Notes: generated from the letters alone by a model not told the origin. A stretch of 64,000 nucleotides of DNA from Benincasa hispida (GCF_009727055.1 NC_052359.1:21597952-21661951); one strand, 5' to 3'. Positions 47,193 through 59,190 are shown, numbered from the stretch's first letter. Program-made: numbers and translations.

Positions 47193-47859
47193 TGATAACT
47201 TGTAGAAATACAAGTTATTTATACCATCTTATTTAGAATATGCGGCAAAAAAGAAAGAAAAAGTTGCGTCGAACGTATAAAAATTGGCTTTGAAATGCAA
47301 AAAGTTGTAAAGTGTCGGAAACACACCTGCTAACCCCATTGCGATGGCAAAAAGGGATATCCAAGTCTTTGTTTTGTAGGAAACAGGTCACCGCATGCGA
47401 CAACTACTCGGGGACAAAGAAAGAGCAATGCATTCACACCGAATGTGACAATCGATCATGGACAAAAAAGATCAACGCATTTGCACCGCATGCGGTGATC
47501 GATCCTAGACAAAAAGATCAATGCATTTACACCGCATGTGGCGATCTATCGTAGATGAAAAGAGCGATGCATTCACGGGGATTTCTGAAATTGTACAGCT
47601 TTTCTATTGTACGATCTGACAAATTGAATGTGGAGTAGAGCGGACGTTTCCATCAAGCCATGGCAAAAAAAGCAGCTTTTCAGAGCAGGACCACTGACGA
47701 AGGTGGTGCTAAGGTCTATAAATAGCTATATCAATTCCAAAGCAAGGAGGTTAGTCTGAAGAGACATTTAGAGAAAATCTGGGAGAAAGAAGAGACAAGT
47801 CCAAAAGGGAAGTCTCGGGAGCAAGAAATTCATTCACATTCCTGAAAAGAAGCTTTGTG
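47193..47859 (+). repeat. Truncated 5' LTR of the non-autonomous element
   Basis: It matches 50440-51056, from TGATAACTTGTAG to CTTTGTG, then stops. It has TATAAATA at 47717-47724 and the perfect LTR-start hairpin at 47195-47218 (10 of 10 pairs, loop GAAA). Confidence 0.85.
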
Positions 47860-47868
47860 GTGGAAAAT

Positions 47869-47901
47869 GATGATTTATCGATGATTTATTGATGATTTAT
47901 T
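47869..47901. repeat. Three 11-bp tandem units (GATGATTTATY)
   Basis: Units start at 47869, 47880 and 47891, identical except for C/T at the last base. They lie right at the deletion junction that removed the rest of the 5' LTR and precede the first ATG of the frame. Confidence 0.9.
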
Positions 47902-47902
47902 G

Positions 47903-49337
47903 ATGGAAATGGGCTTTTTTCCTGCGTCGGCGCCACTACCAGATATTGTCATCAGCATTGTTGTGGAGCACGGGTGGGAGTCTTTTTGCCAATGCCCATC
48001 CATTGTCATTCCATCGGTAGTGACGGCCTTCTACCATGGCCAGTTCCATGACATCGAAGATGTGGTGATCGTTAAAGGGAGGGTAGTGCCATTCAGCGTA
48101 GAGGACATCAATCAGCTCTACCAATTGAAGAATTTCCCGGAAGCACCGGATAACCAATTGATCCCGCCGAAGAGCATATGGAGGATGCACTGAGAGTAGT
48201 AACGCAACCGGGCACCAAGTGGATGGTGTTCTTAACTGGCATCAAAACCCTCACCTCCAACCGTCTGCTACATGAAGCATGCCTTTGGGTTTACTTGGTG
48301 AAGAGACGGCTCATCCCGACATCGCATGATAAAACCATTTCAGGGGATAGAGTCATGGCCGCATACTGCATTGCGCGCGACATTTCAATTGATGTGGGTC
48401 AGCTTCTTGCAAAGAAAATCTGAGGTTATATAGGCCGCATTAGAGGTCAGTTCTTCTTTCCATGGATGGTTTCTAGCCTATGCTTTTCTGTGGGCATGGG
48501 ATTTGAAGAAGAACCCATGTTAGAAGTTCACGGCCTCATCAGCACGAAAATCCTGAGAGTCCTTCTGAAGGATTCGCCGCATTGCCTCAGCCTCCACCGA
48601 AGCGGCCCCTCATCGACTTGAATGCACCGCAACCACCGAGACCCAAGAAGCGGTGCCACAATGACAAAGGGAAGGAAATCATCCAAGGAAGTGCATCGCA
48701 TCAGCAAACCAATTTAACCTTGGACCCCTTACCCTTAGTCATCCGTCCACCAAGCCCAACAACTGAACCCCTTTCCCCTCTTCTCGAGCAATTTACAAAC
48801 CTCCTCCTTGAGCCCGACTCCAACCCCGCATCACCATCAGCTTCCATCCACCATCCATCTCCACCCCACTTTTCCCCGCAAACATCGCCGCATGTTGATG
48901 ACCCACACGGTTTGGAGCAGGCCCTTCCACTCAGCCCCAAACCGATGCTGGTGAGACATCGACAAACACCACTCCACCGCACCCCTAGCTGCTGCCATCG
49001 AAGATATGCGGATACACTGATGGACTTGCGAGAGAGTAACGCAGATCTGCGTCATGCGATGATAAACATTCAATGCAACATTTTTACCCTTAGCATGAAT
49101 CAAAGACAGATGCCGGAATGCAACCACGAGTACTTCAATTTCTTGACCGCATATTTGCATGGTCCCATGGTGCCTCAACATCTGCAGCAGCCTCTGTTCT
49201 TTCAAGAAGCGCCACAAGGAGCTCCTCCGCGATGCCCTCCTCACCAAGAGCCCCCACCACAAAGTTTGAGGGTGTACCACATTCTCCTTCACATTTTTGA
49301 ATTCTTTTTGCGGTCATTCCAATTTTTTTATATATAG
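47903..49337 (+). pseudogene. Putative plant transposon protein (Transposase_32-like), decayed
   Basis: About 478 codons in three frames. 47903-48180 reads EHGWESFCQCPSIVIPSVVTAFY, split here as EHGWESFCQCPS and IPSVVTAFYHGQF, then VVIVKGRVVPFSVEDINQLY. After a frameshift near 48170, 48178-48540 reads PGTKWMVFLTGIKTLTSNRL, WVYLVKRRLIPTSHDKTIS, a TGA at 48421-48423 (probably CGA before), and GQFFFPWMVSSLC. After another shift near 48580, a Pro-rich tail (LIDLNAPQPPRPKKR) and a helical end (DLRESNADLRHAMINIQ) follow. The order fits the 'putative plant transposon protein' family (PF20167 from memory), whose function is unknown to me. It occupies the place of gag-pol. Confidence 0.72.
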
Positions 49338-50439
49338 CTTTACCTTTGTATTCTTCTGTACATGCTTAAAATTTTGTGTTCGCAATCATTATAATTCTTT
49401 GTGTACTTAGAAAATTTTTATATAATTGAGTGATTATTCTTTTCTTATGTCTTGGCCTCTTTATTTATATCATCCTTTGTCAATTTATTGCGGTATTTCC
49501 TTTCTTTTCTTTTGCGTTGTTTATTTGCACTGCCATGACGAGTATTATGCGTAACCTTAGCGCAATTTCTTTATACATTGCATTTTCTGCCTAACACTTA
49601 GACAATTCATTGGCATAGCTCTACTTTACCTTCTCTATTACAAGACTCTGCTCAAACCTTCTTTTCAAAATTTTGACTATGTGTTTTGTCTTTTCTGTCC
49701 AAAACAACGCAATGAGAACCTTGTGACTCTCTAAATTTGGGGGTGGGAAAGGTCTGAGCAGATGCATCAAGCGGATGCGTTCATATCAGGCAAATGCGAT
49801 CTTCAAAAAATAAAAAATAAAAAATTGCGCTGTTAGCGCAAGGGAAAATCCCAACTTGATAAGAGTTAAGTCGTGAAAGGAACCTGCTCGTAGTTGGATA
49901 TTCGCATGACACCCATGGGAGCAAGCCAAAAAGAATGTAGGTTACCAGGATCGACGCAATACAAAAATAAAATTAAAAAAAAAATAAAAGAGACAACTCC
50001 ACTGATAAGCTAAAGTGAAAACTTGGCTAAGGATCAAGAGTTGAAGTTGAACTTGGTACACAACCGAAGTTGGATGCTCGCATGACACCCGTGGGAGCAA
50101 GCCAAAATGAAGGGTGTAACCATGATCAACGCTCTCTATAGAAAGACGCAAACTAGGCCACCGAATAAAAGGCGCCCTTCGTTGTTTTTACAAAAATAGG
50201 AAAAACATTCTTTTCAAAACAAGAAGAGAACTTTGAGTTGAGATTTTTCTTAGGTAAGAATAAAGTAGAACATGCTGAAGAAATGTTCAAAGGATAGAAG
50301 GAATCAGTAATTTTGAGAAATTATGTAGAGGTGGAGCATTCGGAGTAGCCGATCAATGCAAAGTTAGGAGAGGACTTGAGCAAAATTGTCTTAGTGGAGG
50401 ATATGCTTGAGGACAAGCATATATCTAAATTTGGGGTTG
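49338..50439 (+). other. 3' non-coding region of the non-autonomous element
   Basis: It has no convincing frame. It contains AAATTTGGGGGTGGG at about 49734, two copies of a GGAT(A/G)(T/C)TCGCATGACACCC motif (49896 and 50071) and the purine tract before the 3' LTR. It parallels 36004-37326 in order and wording. Confidence 0.7.
49883..49924 (+). other. Conserved 3' non-coding hairpin, second element
   Basis: CCTGCTC (49883-49889) pairs with GAGCAAG (49918-49924) with one mismatch, around GGATATTCGCATGACACCC. Aligned with 36777-36819, two base pairs changed on both sides. Confidence 0.55.
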
Positions 50440-52278
50440 TTATAACTTGTAGAAATACAAATTATTTATACCATCTTATTTAGAATATGGGCCAAAAAAG
50501 AAAGAAAAAGTTGCGTCGAACGTATAGAAATTGGCTTAGGAACCCAAAAGTTGTAAAGTGTTGGAAGCACACCCGCTAACCCCATTGCGATGAAAAAAAG
50601 GGATGTCCAAGTCTATGTTTTGCAGGAACAAGTCACCGCATGCGACAACCGCCCGAGGACAAAGAAAAAGCAACGCATTCGCACCTAATGCGACGATCGA
50701 TCCTGGACAAGAAAGATCAATGCATTTGCACCACATGCGGAGATCGATCATAGATGAAAAGAGCGACGAATTCGCGGGGATTTCTAAAATTGTACAACTT
50801 TTCTGTTGTACGATCTGACAAATTGAATGTGGAGAAGAGTGGACATTTCCACCAAGCCATGGCAGAAAAAGCAGCTTTTCAGAGTGGGACCACTGACGAA
50901 GGAGGTGCTAAGGTCTATAAATAGCTATATAAATTCCAAAGAAAGGAGGCTGGTCTGAAAAGACATTTAGAGAAAATCTGAGAGAAAGACGAGACAAGAT
51001 CGAAAGGGAAGTCTCGGGAGGAAGAAATTCATTCACATTCCCGAAGAGAAACTCTGTGCAAAGATCAATTCTACTTGGGAAACCAGCCTGAGAAGGAAGT
51101 TTTTCACCACATTCCTCTTACACGTCGGCAAGAAAATCGTCTCCGATCAGGATCCGTGTCAAGACATTGACACGCTTTCCTTATTTGTTCTCACTTTCTA
51201 TTCATCTAATGTGTTCATTTCAATCTTTCATTCATCCATCCATCTGTAACAAACGCTTTATCGTTATCTTTTAATATCATTATCATATTCATCGTCATCT
51301 CTCTGTTCTTCAACATACATTCATCATCCATTTCTTTCACTATGTGTAACTAGTCCCCCAGGGTAAGGGGGAAGGATTAAGCGAGTAAGTTAATCCATGT
51401 TGAAGAAATTAGCTAAGTTTAGCTAATGCATGCTCAATGACATCTTCACCTGTGAGAGCAGAAGTGAAGATGTTAATCCACCTCTCGAAAGAAGGTTGGA
51501 AGAATGCATTAACTAAAGCGAAAAGTATTTCCAGAGATGGAAACAACCTTACATTCGTAACGTTCATCCCTAATTCACCATAAACATATGGGAACGCGGT
51601 CGATCACTTAGAGGTGTAAGCCAAGGGAAAGCAGAACCTTAGTTGCATCCTCAACAAGATTGACGAACTTGCAATGTCCTTTCCCCTAACCCATTCTCTT
51701 TCTGACACATTTCACAAGACTTGCCACCGCACTCCATCAAATACTTGCACATCTTCATAGTTAGCCATTTATTTGTTAATTTATTTATTTGTCATCGCAT
51801 TTTATTTTGTCACCACATTTTATTTTGTCACCATATTTTATTTTATCTTCGCATTTTACTTTTCCAATACAATTCATTATTATTTTGTGTTTGGTCGCAT
51901 ATATCACATTAATATCGCATTAATCATCGCAATCCCCGTGTTCGACTTCAGATCACTCTAAGAAACTTGCATTGGAATTATACTTGGTTCCAACACAAGA
52001 AAACTTGTGACATGCGCGTACTACATGAACGCATACTACGAACGCATATCAGCAACATCGCATACATCATTTTAAAACGTAGTATCGCATTTATTATCGA
52101 AAAGCGTGATTCATCACCGTATACACATCATCCACACTTCATCATCTTCATCACCATCATTTCATTCCCCATCTTTGTGGCGACATTACATTGCATTACG
52201 CATTACGTTCCATCCGTCGCAATTAAAATTCAATCCGCAATCGCCGACAGCATTAATGGACCTGCTCTAAATCTGACA
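50440..52278 (+). repeat. 3' LTR of the non-autonomous element
   Basis: It starts TTATAACTTGTAG (second base T where the other copies have G) and has TATAAATA at 50916-50923. It includes AAGAAACTTGCATTGGA and CCAACACAAGAAAACTTG near the end, shared with the reverse LTR at 61419. It probably ends ATCTGACA at 52278. The exact end is less sure than the start. Confidence 0.72.
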
Positions 52279-52283
52279 CTCGC

Positions 52284-52788
52284 GGCGTGATGATTCTTTT
52301 TTGAATCTCTATTGCTAACGGCGTGGTAGGTGAAACGTCAACATTATCTTTTGATACTCTCGAGGTATGCATTCATGTTTGCATTCCACCAACCTTGCGG
52401 TCATCCCTCTATTATGGTTATTATTCTGTAGCCGCAATCTTCTCTACGATGACCGCATTCATTTGACGGCCGCAACTTCTATGCGATGGACGCATGTGGT
52501 TAATGACCGCAACATCCATGCGTTGAACGTATGCACTCGTCTTTGCAATGGAGAGATTCCCGCATGTGGTCGTCTTTGCGATAGCCAGGCTTCCACGTAT
52601 GCGACTGCTCCCTGCGTTAGCTACAAAGATAGACAATTGAATGCATAATAACGCATAAAAGTGGGTTAGCCGAGATTCTTAATGCCGATCGACGCAAACT
52701 CGTTTTCTCATGAATTCCTAACATAATCGCCATATATTCCACTTAACAGCCTTCATAATTCCAAATAAAAGGCCTATAATGATGGGCA
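52284..52788 (-). repeat. Gypsy-type LTR (inner of the stack), right piece
   Basis: It continues 45741-47192 and matches 63010-63540 (GGCGTGGTAGGTGAAA, CCGCAACATCCATGCGTTGA, CGCAAACTCGTTTTCTC). The end near 52788 lacks the usual GAAA hairpin, so its last ~25 bases are altered. Confidence 0.7.
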
Positions 52789-52792
52789 ACAA

Positions 52793-53507
52793 TAAGACTC
52801 CCATTTCAGGGATAAGACCGGATAGATAGCTAGGGACATAGGGTGCAAGACGAAGTTCACGCCTACCCGATTTAGGAATAGAAGAAAGATTGTTCTCTCA
52901 AGTACTGAATTCAGGTCTTGAACAAGGGGCCCCATCCTCTCACTGGGCTGACAAAGTTTGGTTTAGTGATTGGATCACAAACTAGTTGTTCATTAGAGGA
53001 TCAATAGGAACTTGAAGAATAAGACGTAATCTCCGGGGTAAAACAGATATTTGACCCAGTCGTTATTACGAACAACCTGTGAAGGGTCGACTTGCTGATT
53101 ATGGTTAAATCATGTGGACATAAAATATCTACAGTGAGGGGAGTGCAATTATGAGCTTTAGTGGAGTGACTCATTAGTTAACGAATGGGGATTAATTCGG
53201 TCTAATGAGTTTAGCCAATTAATCTCGGATCGTTGGAGCCCATGATTTGTAGGTCTGCGAGGTCCCTCTACTAGCTCATAACGGACTAACTCTAGAATAG
53301 CGTGATAAGTTAATTTGAAATGTTCAAATTAGAATTAAGAGAATTTGTAATTATATGAGATATAATTACATGTTTAATTTGAGAATTAAACGAAATAGGA
53401 GAATTTATATATTTAAATATGATTTAAATATATAAAGATTGATTTGTGTAAAATTAATTTAATATTTGGTATTAAATTAATTAAGTTTTATTTAAAATTA
53501 AAAGTTT
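52793..53507 (+). repeat. Truncated copia-type LTR, second piece
   Basis: It resumes TAAGACTCCCATTTCAGGG and follows the 41795-43795 LTR until about 53507. There about 700 bp of LTR end, and about 240 bp of the outer gypsy-type LTR, are missing. A deletion is the simplest account. Confidence 0.7.
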
Positions 53508-54769
53508 GACTATGAGAATCGATAAAGATGCGACAACTGTTAATGCATAATAAAATGCACGGAGAAGTAGAGTTGTGGAGGAGATATCACTAAGTCTTTA
53601 AGTTTGGTCGCAAGGGTAATCCCAACTCACCACACTAACGCATCGCACACCTCTCGGTGGTCAGCCACATGCTTATATCTCTATCATGCATGGTTGCGTT
53701 GAGCATAAGGTTATTCCAATCTCTAGGAACACTGCTTACTTTGCTTAGTGAGTTCCCCTACTTATCTTCTCAGACAATTGGTTATAGCTACTCCACTCAT
53801 AGACAAGCATTACGATAGCCTCACACTAGCAAGCAGGATTGACTCACTATACTCATGCAACACATACCTCTCGATGGTTTTCTACATGCGTCATATCTTT
53901 ATGCCGCATGATTAAGTATGCAATAACTTTTGCAATCTGCACTTAACTCATTGCGGTGAAAGAAAAAGATGACGAAAATGATGTTGAAGGAATTAAAGAG
54001 ATGCATTGATTACAAAATGTATTAATGAAGAGAGATGGATGGCTAGATGTAGGCAATCTCTTGCTTCCATCAAATGTGTGTCAATGCTACCGCTGGTGTA
54101 ATGGATGGGCCGTGGAGTAGTCCCTCTTGAGATTTATCTCCAGCGACGCTCTGGTCGTCAATCGGAGGAAGTTGTGGAAGCGAAGAACTCTCATAGACTT
54201 TCTTGCTCATGCCCTTGTCTGTGATCACAGGAATCTGCCCAAGGTAGAAATCTCGAATGCTTTGAATTCGGGCTTCAAGGCTCTATTTATAGTACTCAAA
54301 TGCCGATAACTTTGGTAATCTCGCTCTGAATCACTGCCTTTCTTATCGCTATAGGTGAAATGTCATCATGATCTTATCTCTTTTATACTTCTGAGGTATG
54401 CATTCATGATTGTTTCTTCTAAAGTATCAATGCATTCCACCCACTTTGCTATCATTCTTCTATCACGGCTATCGCTTTGTAGTTGCTGCATTTCATGTGA
54501 CCAATTTGTCTTCATTCAGATCAACACATGCGAGCAACTTTGCGATGGTTTGGGATCAACGCATGCAATCGACTCCTGCGACAATTACAAAATAAACATT
54601 TTGATGGAAAAAAATGCATGATATAGGGTTAGTGAGGAATTTTAGTTCTGATCAACGCAAGCTCATTATTCCACATGAATTTTTAGCAAAATTAATGCAT
54701 ATTCTGCTCATCAATCCTCATGATTCTAAGTAAAAAGGCTGCAATAGCTTGTATTTCTACAAGTTACCA
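53508..54769 (-). repeat. Gypsy-type LTR (outer of the stack), right piece
   Basis: It runs from GAGAATCGATAAAGATGCG to ACAAGTTACCA, read on the minus strand. It has a minus TATAAATA box at 54284-54291 and the GAAA hairpin at 54744-54767. CTCTC follows, and copia B coding sequence resumes (TTATGTGGTCGTC). Confidence 0.75.
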
Positions 54770-54774
54770 CTCTC

Positions 54775-55696
54775 TTATGTGGTCGTCTTCTAAAAACGTA
54801 GCGTTTGTCAACACAAACACTTTATTATATTTAGGACCATAAAAGTAACCACCTCTCGTTCCTTTGGGGTAACCTACAAATAGACACAATTTTGACCAAG
54901 GTTCTAATTAATTAGCATTTGCCTCAAGTACATGTGCTGGGCAACCCCAGATCCTAAAATGGTGTAAACTACCTTTACGACCATTCCATAACTCCAAAGG
55001 TATTCAAGTAATACTTTTAGATGGAACACAGTTCAAAATGTATACTGAAGTCTGTACTGCATAACCCCAAAACGAGTCGGGTAAGGAAGTGTAACTCATC
55101 ATAGACTGAACCATATTCAAGAGGGTTCGGTTTCTCCTTTCAAATACACCATTTTGTGGAGGTGTACAAGGTGCCGAGAGTTGGGTACAATTCCATGTTC
55201 TATCAAATAATCCTAGAATTTAATATCTATTTACTCTTCACCTCGATCAGATCAAAATATTTTAATTGTTTTATTTAATGCATTTTCAACTTCAGCCTTA
55301 TACTCTTTAAACTTTTCAAGGGCTTCAAACTTTGTTATATTAAATAAACATACCCACATCTCGAATAATCATCAGTGAAAGTGATGGAATATTCAAACCA
55401 TCCTCTTGCTTCAACATTCATAGGACCACATAGGTCTGAATGTACAAACTCTAAGGGCTCTTGGGCTTTGTGACATTTTCCAGTAAAAGACCTTTTAGTA
55501 ATTTTTCCTTGAAGGCATGACTCATATACAGGTAAAATTTTTTCTTCTAACTCACTTAGAAGTCCATTCTTAACCAGTCTCTCAATCCTACTGAGATTTA
55601 TGTGTTCTAATCTTAGGTGCCAAAGATGGACATTTTCTTCAGGAGAAATTTTCTGTCTTTTATTCTGAGTTATCGCAGGCTTAAATAGTTCAGTAT
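54775..55696 (-). pseudogene. Copia B integrase and pre-integrase
   Basis: Translations in several frames give the same blocks as A at 22540-23400: QLSAPCTPPQNG-like, LRHFRIWGCP-like (near 54950-54970), SDLCGPM-like (near 55420-55440) and LERLVKNGLL (near 55565-55590). Stops are dense. No single long frame survives. Confidence 0.7.
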
Positions 55697-56984
55697 TTAA
55701 GAGGGCTTTGTTGCTAATGGTCTTATCACATATAAATTATCTTTAAGCTTAGCAAAACAAAGTTCTATACAATTCTTAAAAATAAATGCTTTATCTAAAG
55801 AAAAATGTATAGAATAAAATTGTCTAATTGAACACTTTACAAAAATTAAGTTCCTTTTCAAGTCAAGAACTACATATATATTTTCAAGTAAAATATAATT
55901 TTTCTGGAGTCCTCTCACTGCCCTTGTAGAGACGATGTGTCCAGTTCCTACATGCATCGTCATCTCACCAGGTGCCAGCTGCTGCTAGGAATCAATTTCT
56001 TGAAATGAAGAATAAATGTGATTAGTGGCGCCAGAATCTATTACCCAGGTTGAATCATCATTCTCCACTAAATAAGTCGCCAATATAAGTAAATCACATT
56101 TACCTTGCTTGACCTTCTTCTTTTTGCCAAGTACTTGGGACAATTCCTTCTCCAATGTTCCTCTTGATTGCAATGGAAACAAATTTCCTTTGCAACCTTG
56201 ATCTTTTTACCCTTTTGGTTAGTAACTGGTGGGTTAGCCTTCCCTTTTCCACCTTTCTTCTTCTTCTTCCATTTTTTAGTGTCGGAAAAGGAAGACACGA
56301 ACTTAGTTCCAGAGGTCAAACCTTTGTGGAACTTATTTGAGGACAAGGGAACATTTGCCTTACCTTTCTTTTCCTTGAATTTCATCAAGGATTGGAAATT
56401 CTGTAGCTCGTTGAGCAAGGTGGTCAGGTTGTAATCAGTTCTGTTCATAACAACATTGCTATGGAACTGTAGGAAACTTTCAAGAAAATTTTTAGAGATG
56501 AAGCTAACCTGATTGGCCTTATCAATGACAGACTCGTTCATTTCAGCCACATTAAAGTGGACCATCATGTTCAGAATGTGTTCTTAAATAGAGGCCCCAT
56601 CTAGCATGCATGCATTGAAGATGAATTTGAGCGCATCGTACGTGAGTTGAGTGGAAGGTTGTCCAACATTCCTCGCAGGGACTCCATGATCTCATGGGTA
56701 GTGAGATAGGCCCATGCTTCCTGGCCAAGACCTCAGAGAGGCTTGGCAAGATGCATGCTTGGGTTTTTTCATTTGCCCGTACCCCAACGTTCGTATTCCT
56801 TCTGAACATTTCGAGTGGCATCTGAAGCGGGGACTTGAGGACACTCCTCAACAAGGAAAAATCTCAGGTTATCGATGATCAGCACTGTATTGATTGTGTT
56901 TTTCTAGGTTGTATAATTATCGCCAATAAGTTTGTCGGCGACAAGCATATTTAAAGTCGCAGAAGTCATTTTAAAGTTTGCTTA
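55697..56984 (-). pseudogene. Copia B gag and protease
   Basis: 56552-56984 holds the gag N-terminal part in mixed frames (VEECPQVPASDATRN, ANEKTQACILPSL). 56068-56568 holds HFNVAEMNESVIDKANQVSF, YNLTTLLNELQNFQSL and the knuckle CFHCNQEEHWRRNCP, which is complete. 55985-56182 holds the protease start STWVIDSGATNHIYSSF with an intact DSGA. 55697-55963 holds the pre-integrase start. Confidence 0.82.
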
Positions 56985-59190
56985 AACATACAATTTATTT
57001 ATATTAGTAAACCATGTATTGCCCATTTTGGAAAAAAACCAATCAAATTCAGCAAAGTAATTTAATGCACCTTATGTGACATCTATATTACAATGATGTT
57101 TCAATGAGATAGAGTAAAAGCCACCGTAGGGTGAACATGTACCCCTTCACTGAAATGAGACAATCTCCACCAATAATTACAATAGAACAACTCTTTGTTC
57201 CTATAATTATTAGTCACCATTGTTTGGTACAGGAATTGTTAACTAGCTTAACATTTTCTTGTAAGTATAACCCCTCATTTTAGATTTGAGAGTTTCACCC
57301 CAATGAGCCAACCGTAGGAAAAAATTGATTGAGGAAAAAACTAAAGCAACCCTATCCATTTCTGGAGTTTGAGTAAAGTGTCATGCAAATGCAATCCTAG
57401 GGGGACACAAGCAAGGGTGTCTCAAGGCCGAGCATGTAAATTTACTTCAAACTAATGAAAGAGACCGTGGGATGTGTTGCCACATGTCCCGCTCCACTTA
57501 TTATAAACACTCTCTCCATTCACTTTGTTATTAACCTATACAAACACCACTCGTAAGGGGACACACGCAAAGGTGCTTTGAAGCCGATTATAGGTCTCAT
57601 GGTGTGAGCTGTGAGGGAGAAATGTGAAAAGAACACTGAAGTATTATATACCCCATTTTCCTCCCAGCAAGTGTTTTATCTATGGTTAATTTTGAACTTA
57701 GAAAAATACATCTACTCTATTTTACTAAGTAAATTTTCCCATTAATAACATTTATATTGGATAGTTAAACAAATTTGATTATTTTTCATTAAAAATTTTA
57801 ATGAATCTTATTCAACAATTGCATGCTTGTAGCAAATCTATCTAATTCACCTTCCAGGTCACTTCCAAGGTAGGGGTGTTCTGTTTCCGTCAACTTAAAT
57901 ACCCCAGCCTAAACAGAACTAGCCTTAGACAAAGGTCCCTTATAGATACATTTGCTACAACTTTAATCTTTTATTGAAAACCAATTTAATCCTATTAAAC
58001 TGATTAAAAAAAGTAAACGTATTTCTAATCTTATTAGAAATATTGTTAACTTAGGTCTAAGATGAATCATATTTTAAACTATTTTAAATTTTTTTAACCT
58101 AAGTTAGTACGAACTCTTTATTATTGATTTTAATTTTTTATTTCATTGAAATTTATAACAATTATAAAATTTGAATGAAATAAATTAAAAGCAAATATTG
58201 CATAAAATAACGTACTTAGTAAAATTATAACATTTATAAAATTATCTAAAGTAGTGTCATGCTTCATGCATCTCAATCTCAACTTTCATTATATAATCAT
58301 ACATAAAAGTTATATACTAAAGTAATGAAAATAAAATATAACATAATAGATACATCCAAACTATATATTATAACTCTTATAATATACATGATGTATGACT
58401 ATATTATTGATGCATGCAAACATATATTATAACATTTATATTATATGATACATGAGCATACTATAAAATAAGTTAAATCATGCAACTATATTATAACAAT
58501 TATAATATTTATGATGCATGAAAAGAAAATGCATAACCTATGGTGAGATTTTATTATATGACATACATTATGACATACATAAATAAAATCATACATCCAA
58601 TGCACAATATAAAAAATAATTATATGGATGGGATTGGACTCCTAAACAATTAATTAAATTAACATAACTTTTATATAATTTAATTAATAAAAAAAACTAA
58701 ATATTACAAATAATAACAGCAGAATCGCCAAAAAAATGAGCCAAACCACCAAACTGCAGTCGGACCGCACAAGACTCACGAATTGTTGGCAAACTGACTG
58801 GACTGTGCGCAAATCTGTCTTAGAATGATGCTGGCTGCAAACTACCAACGACACTGCAGTACAGACTCATTCTATACAGTAGCATTCCTTCTCCGATTTC
58901 GCACTGATTTTGACCCCCTTTTTTCCAAAAATTTGTCGGAAAACTCATGATGACTCAGACTAAAATAAATACAGACTCTATTGTAAAATTATGTCCAAAA
59001 CAACGGGCCCTTACAAACCAATTTGTAGAAGAAAGCAATAAGTGTACATATCAATCCTGAAAACATCCATAATTGCAAAAAAAAAAAAAAAAAAAAAAAA
59101 AATCAATATGAATATAATGCAATAATTCAATTCTACCATGAAATCTAAAAAAATTAATTCCGAAAAAAAAAAGTTGAGACTCAAACCTCA
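56985..59190 (-). other. Copia B long 5' leader
   Basis: Non-coding, about 2.2 kb, homologous to the A leader in order on both sides of one replaced block (about 58620-58930). It includes an A-run of about 30 at 59070-59101. Confidence 0.68.

Larger units (their letters stand above)
47193..52278 (+). mobile_element. Non-autonomous Athila-like element carrying a Transposase_32-type frame
   Basis: A partial 5' LTR (47193-47859) and a full-looking 3' LTR (50440-52278) flank 2.6 kb that holds one decayed protein frame and a 3' non-coding region. No gag, RT or integrase is visible. The purine tract (TCTAAATTTGGGGTTG, 50424-50439) and upstream wording (ATGCTTGAGGACAA) match those of the autonomous element at 37285-37326, so it very likely depends on Athila-type machinery. 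Flanks are ATCGC and CTCGC (4/5). The primer site and leader were lost with the 5' LTR end. Confidence 0.75.

Noticed and set aside
48701..49317. Minus-strand frames of 60-151 codons opposite the Transposase_32-type frame
   Set aside because: Shadows created by the Pro-rich plus-strand coding sequence.
51967..52290. 107-codon plus-strand frame near the 3' LTR end
   Set aside because: LTR sequence; Ile/His/Thr-rich translation with no family and not conserved in the related reverse LTRs.
59070..59101. Poly-A run as the tail of a processed retrogene or LINE
   Set aside because: It lies inside the B leader with homologous leader sequence on both sides and no gene or target duplication attached.
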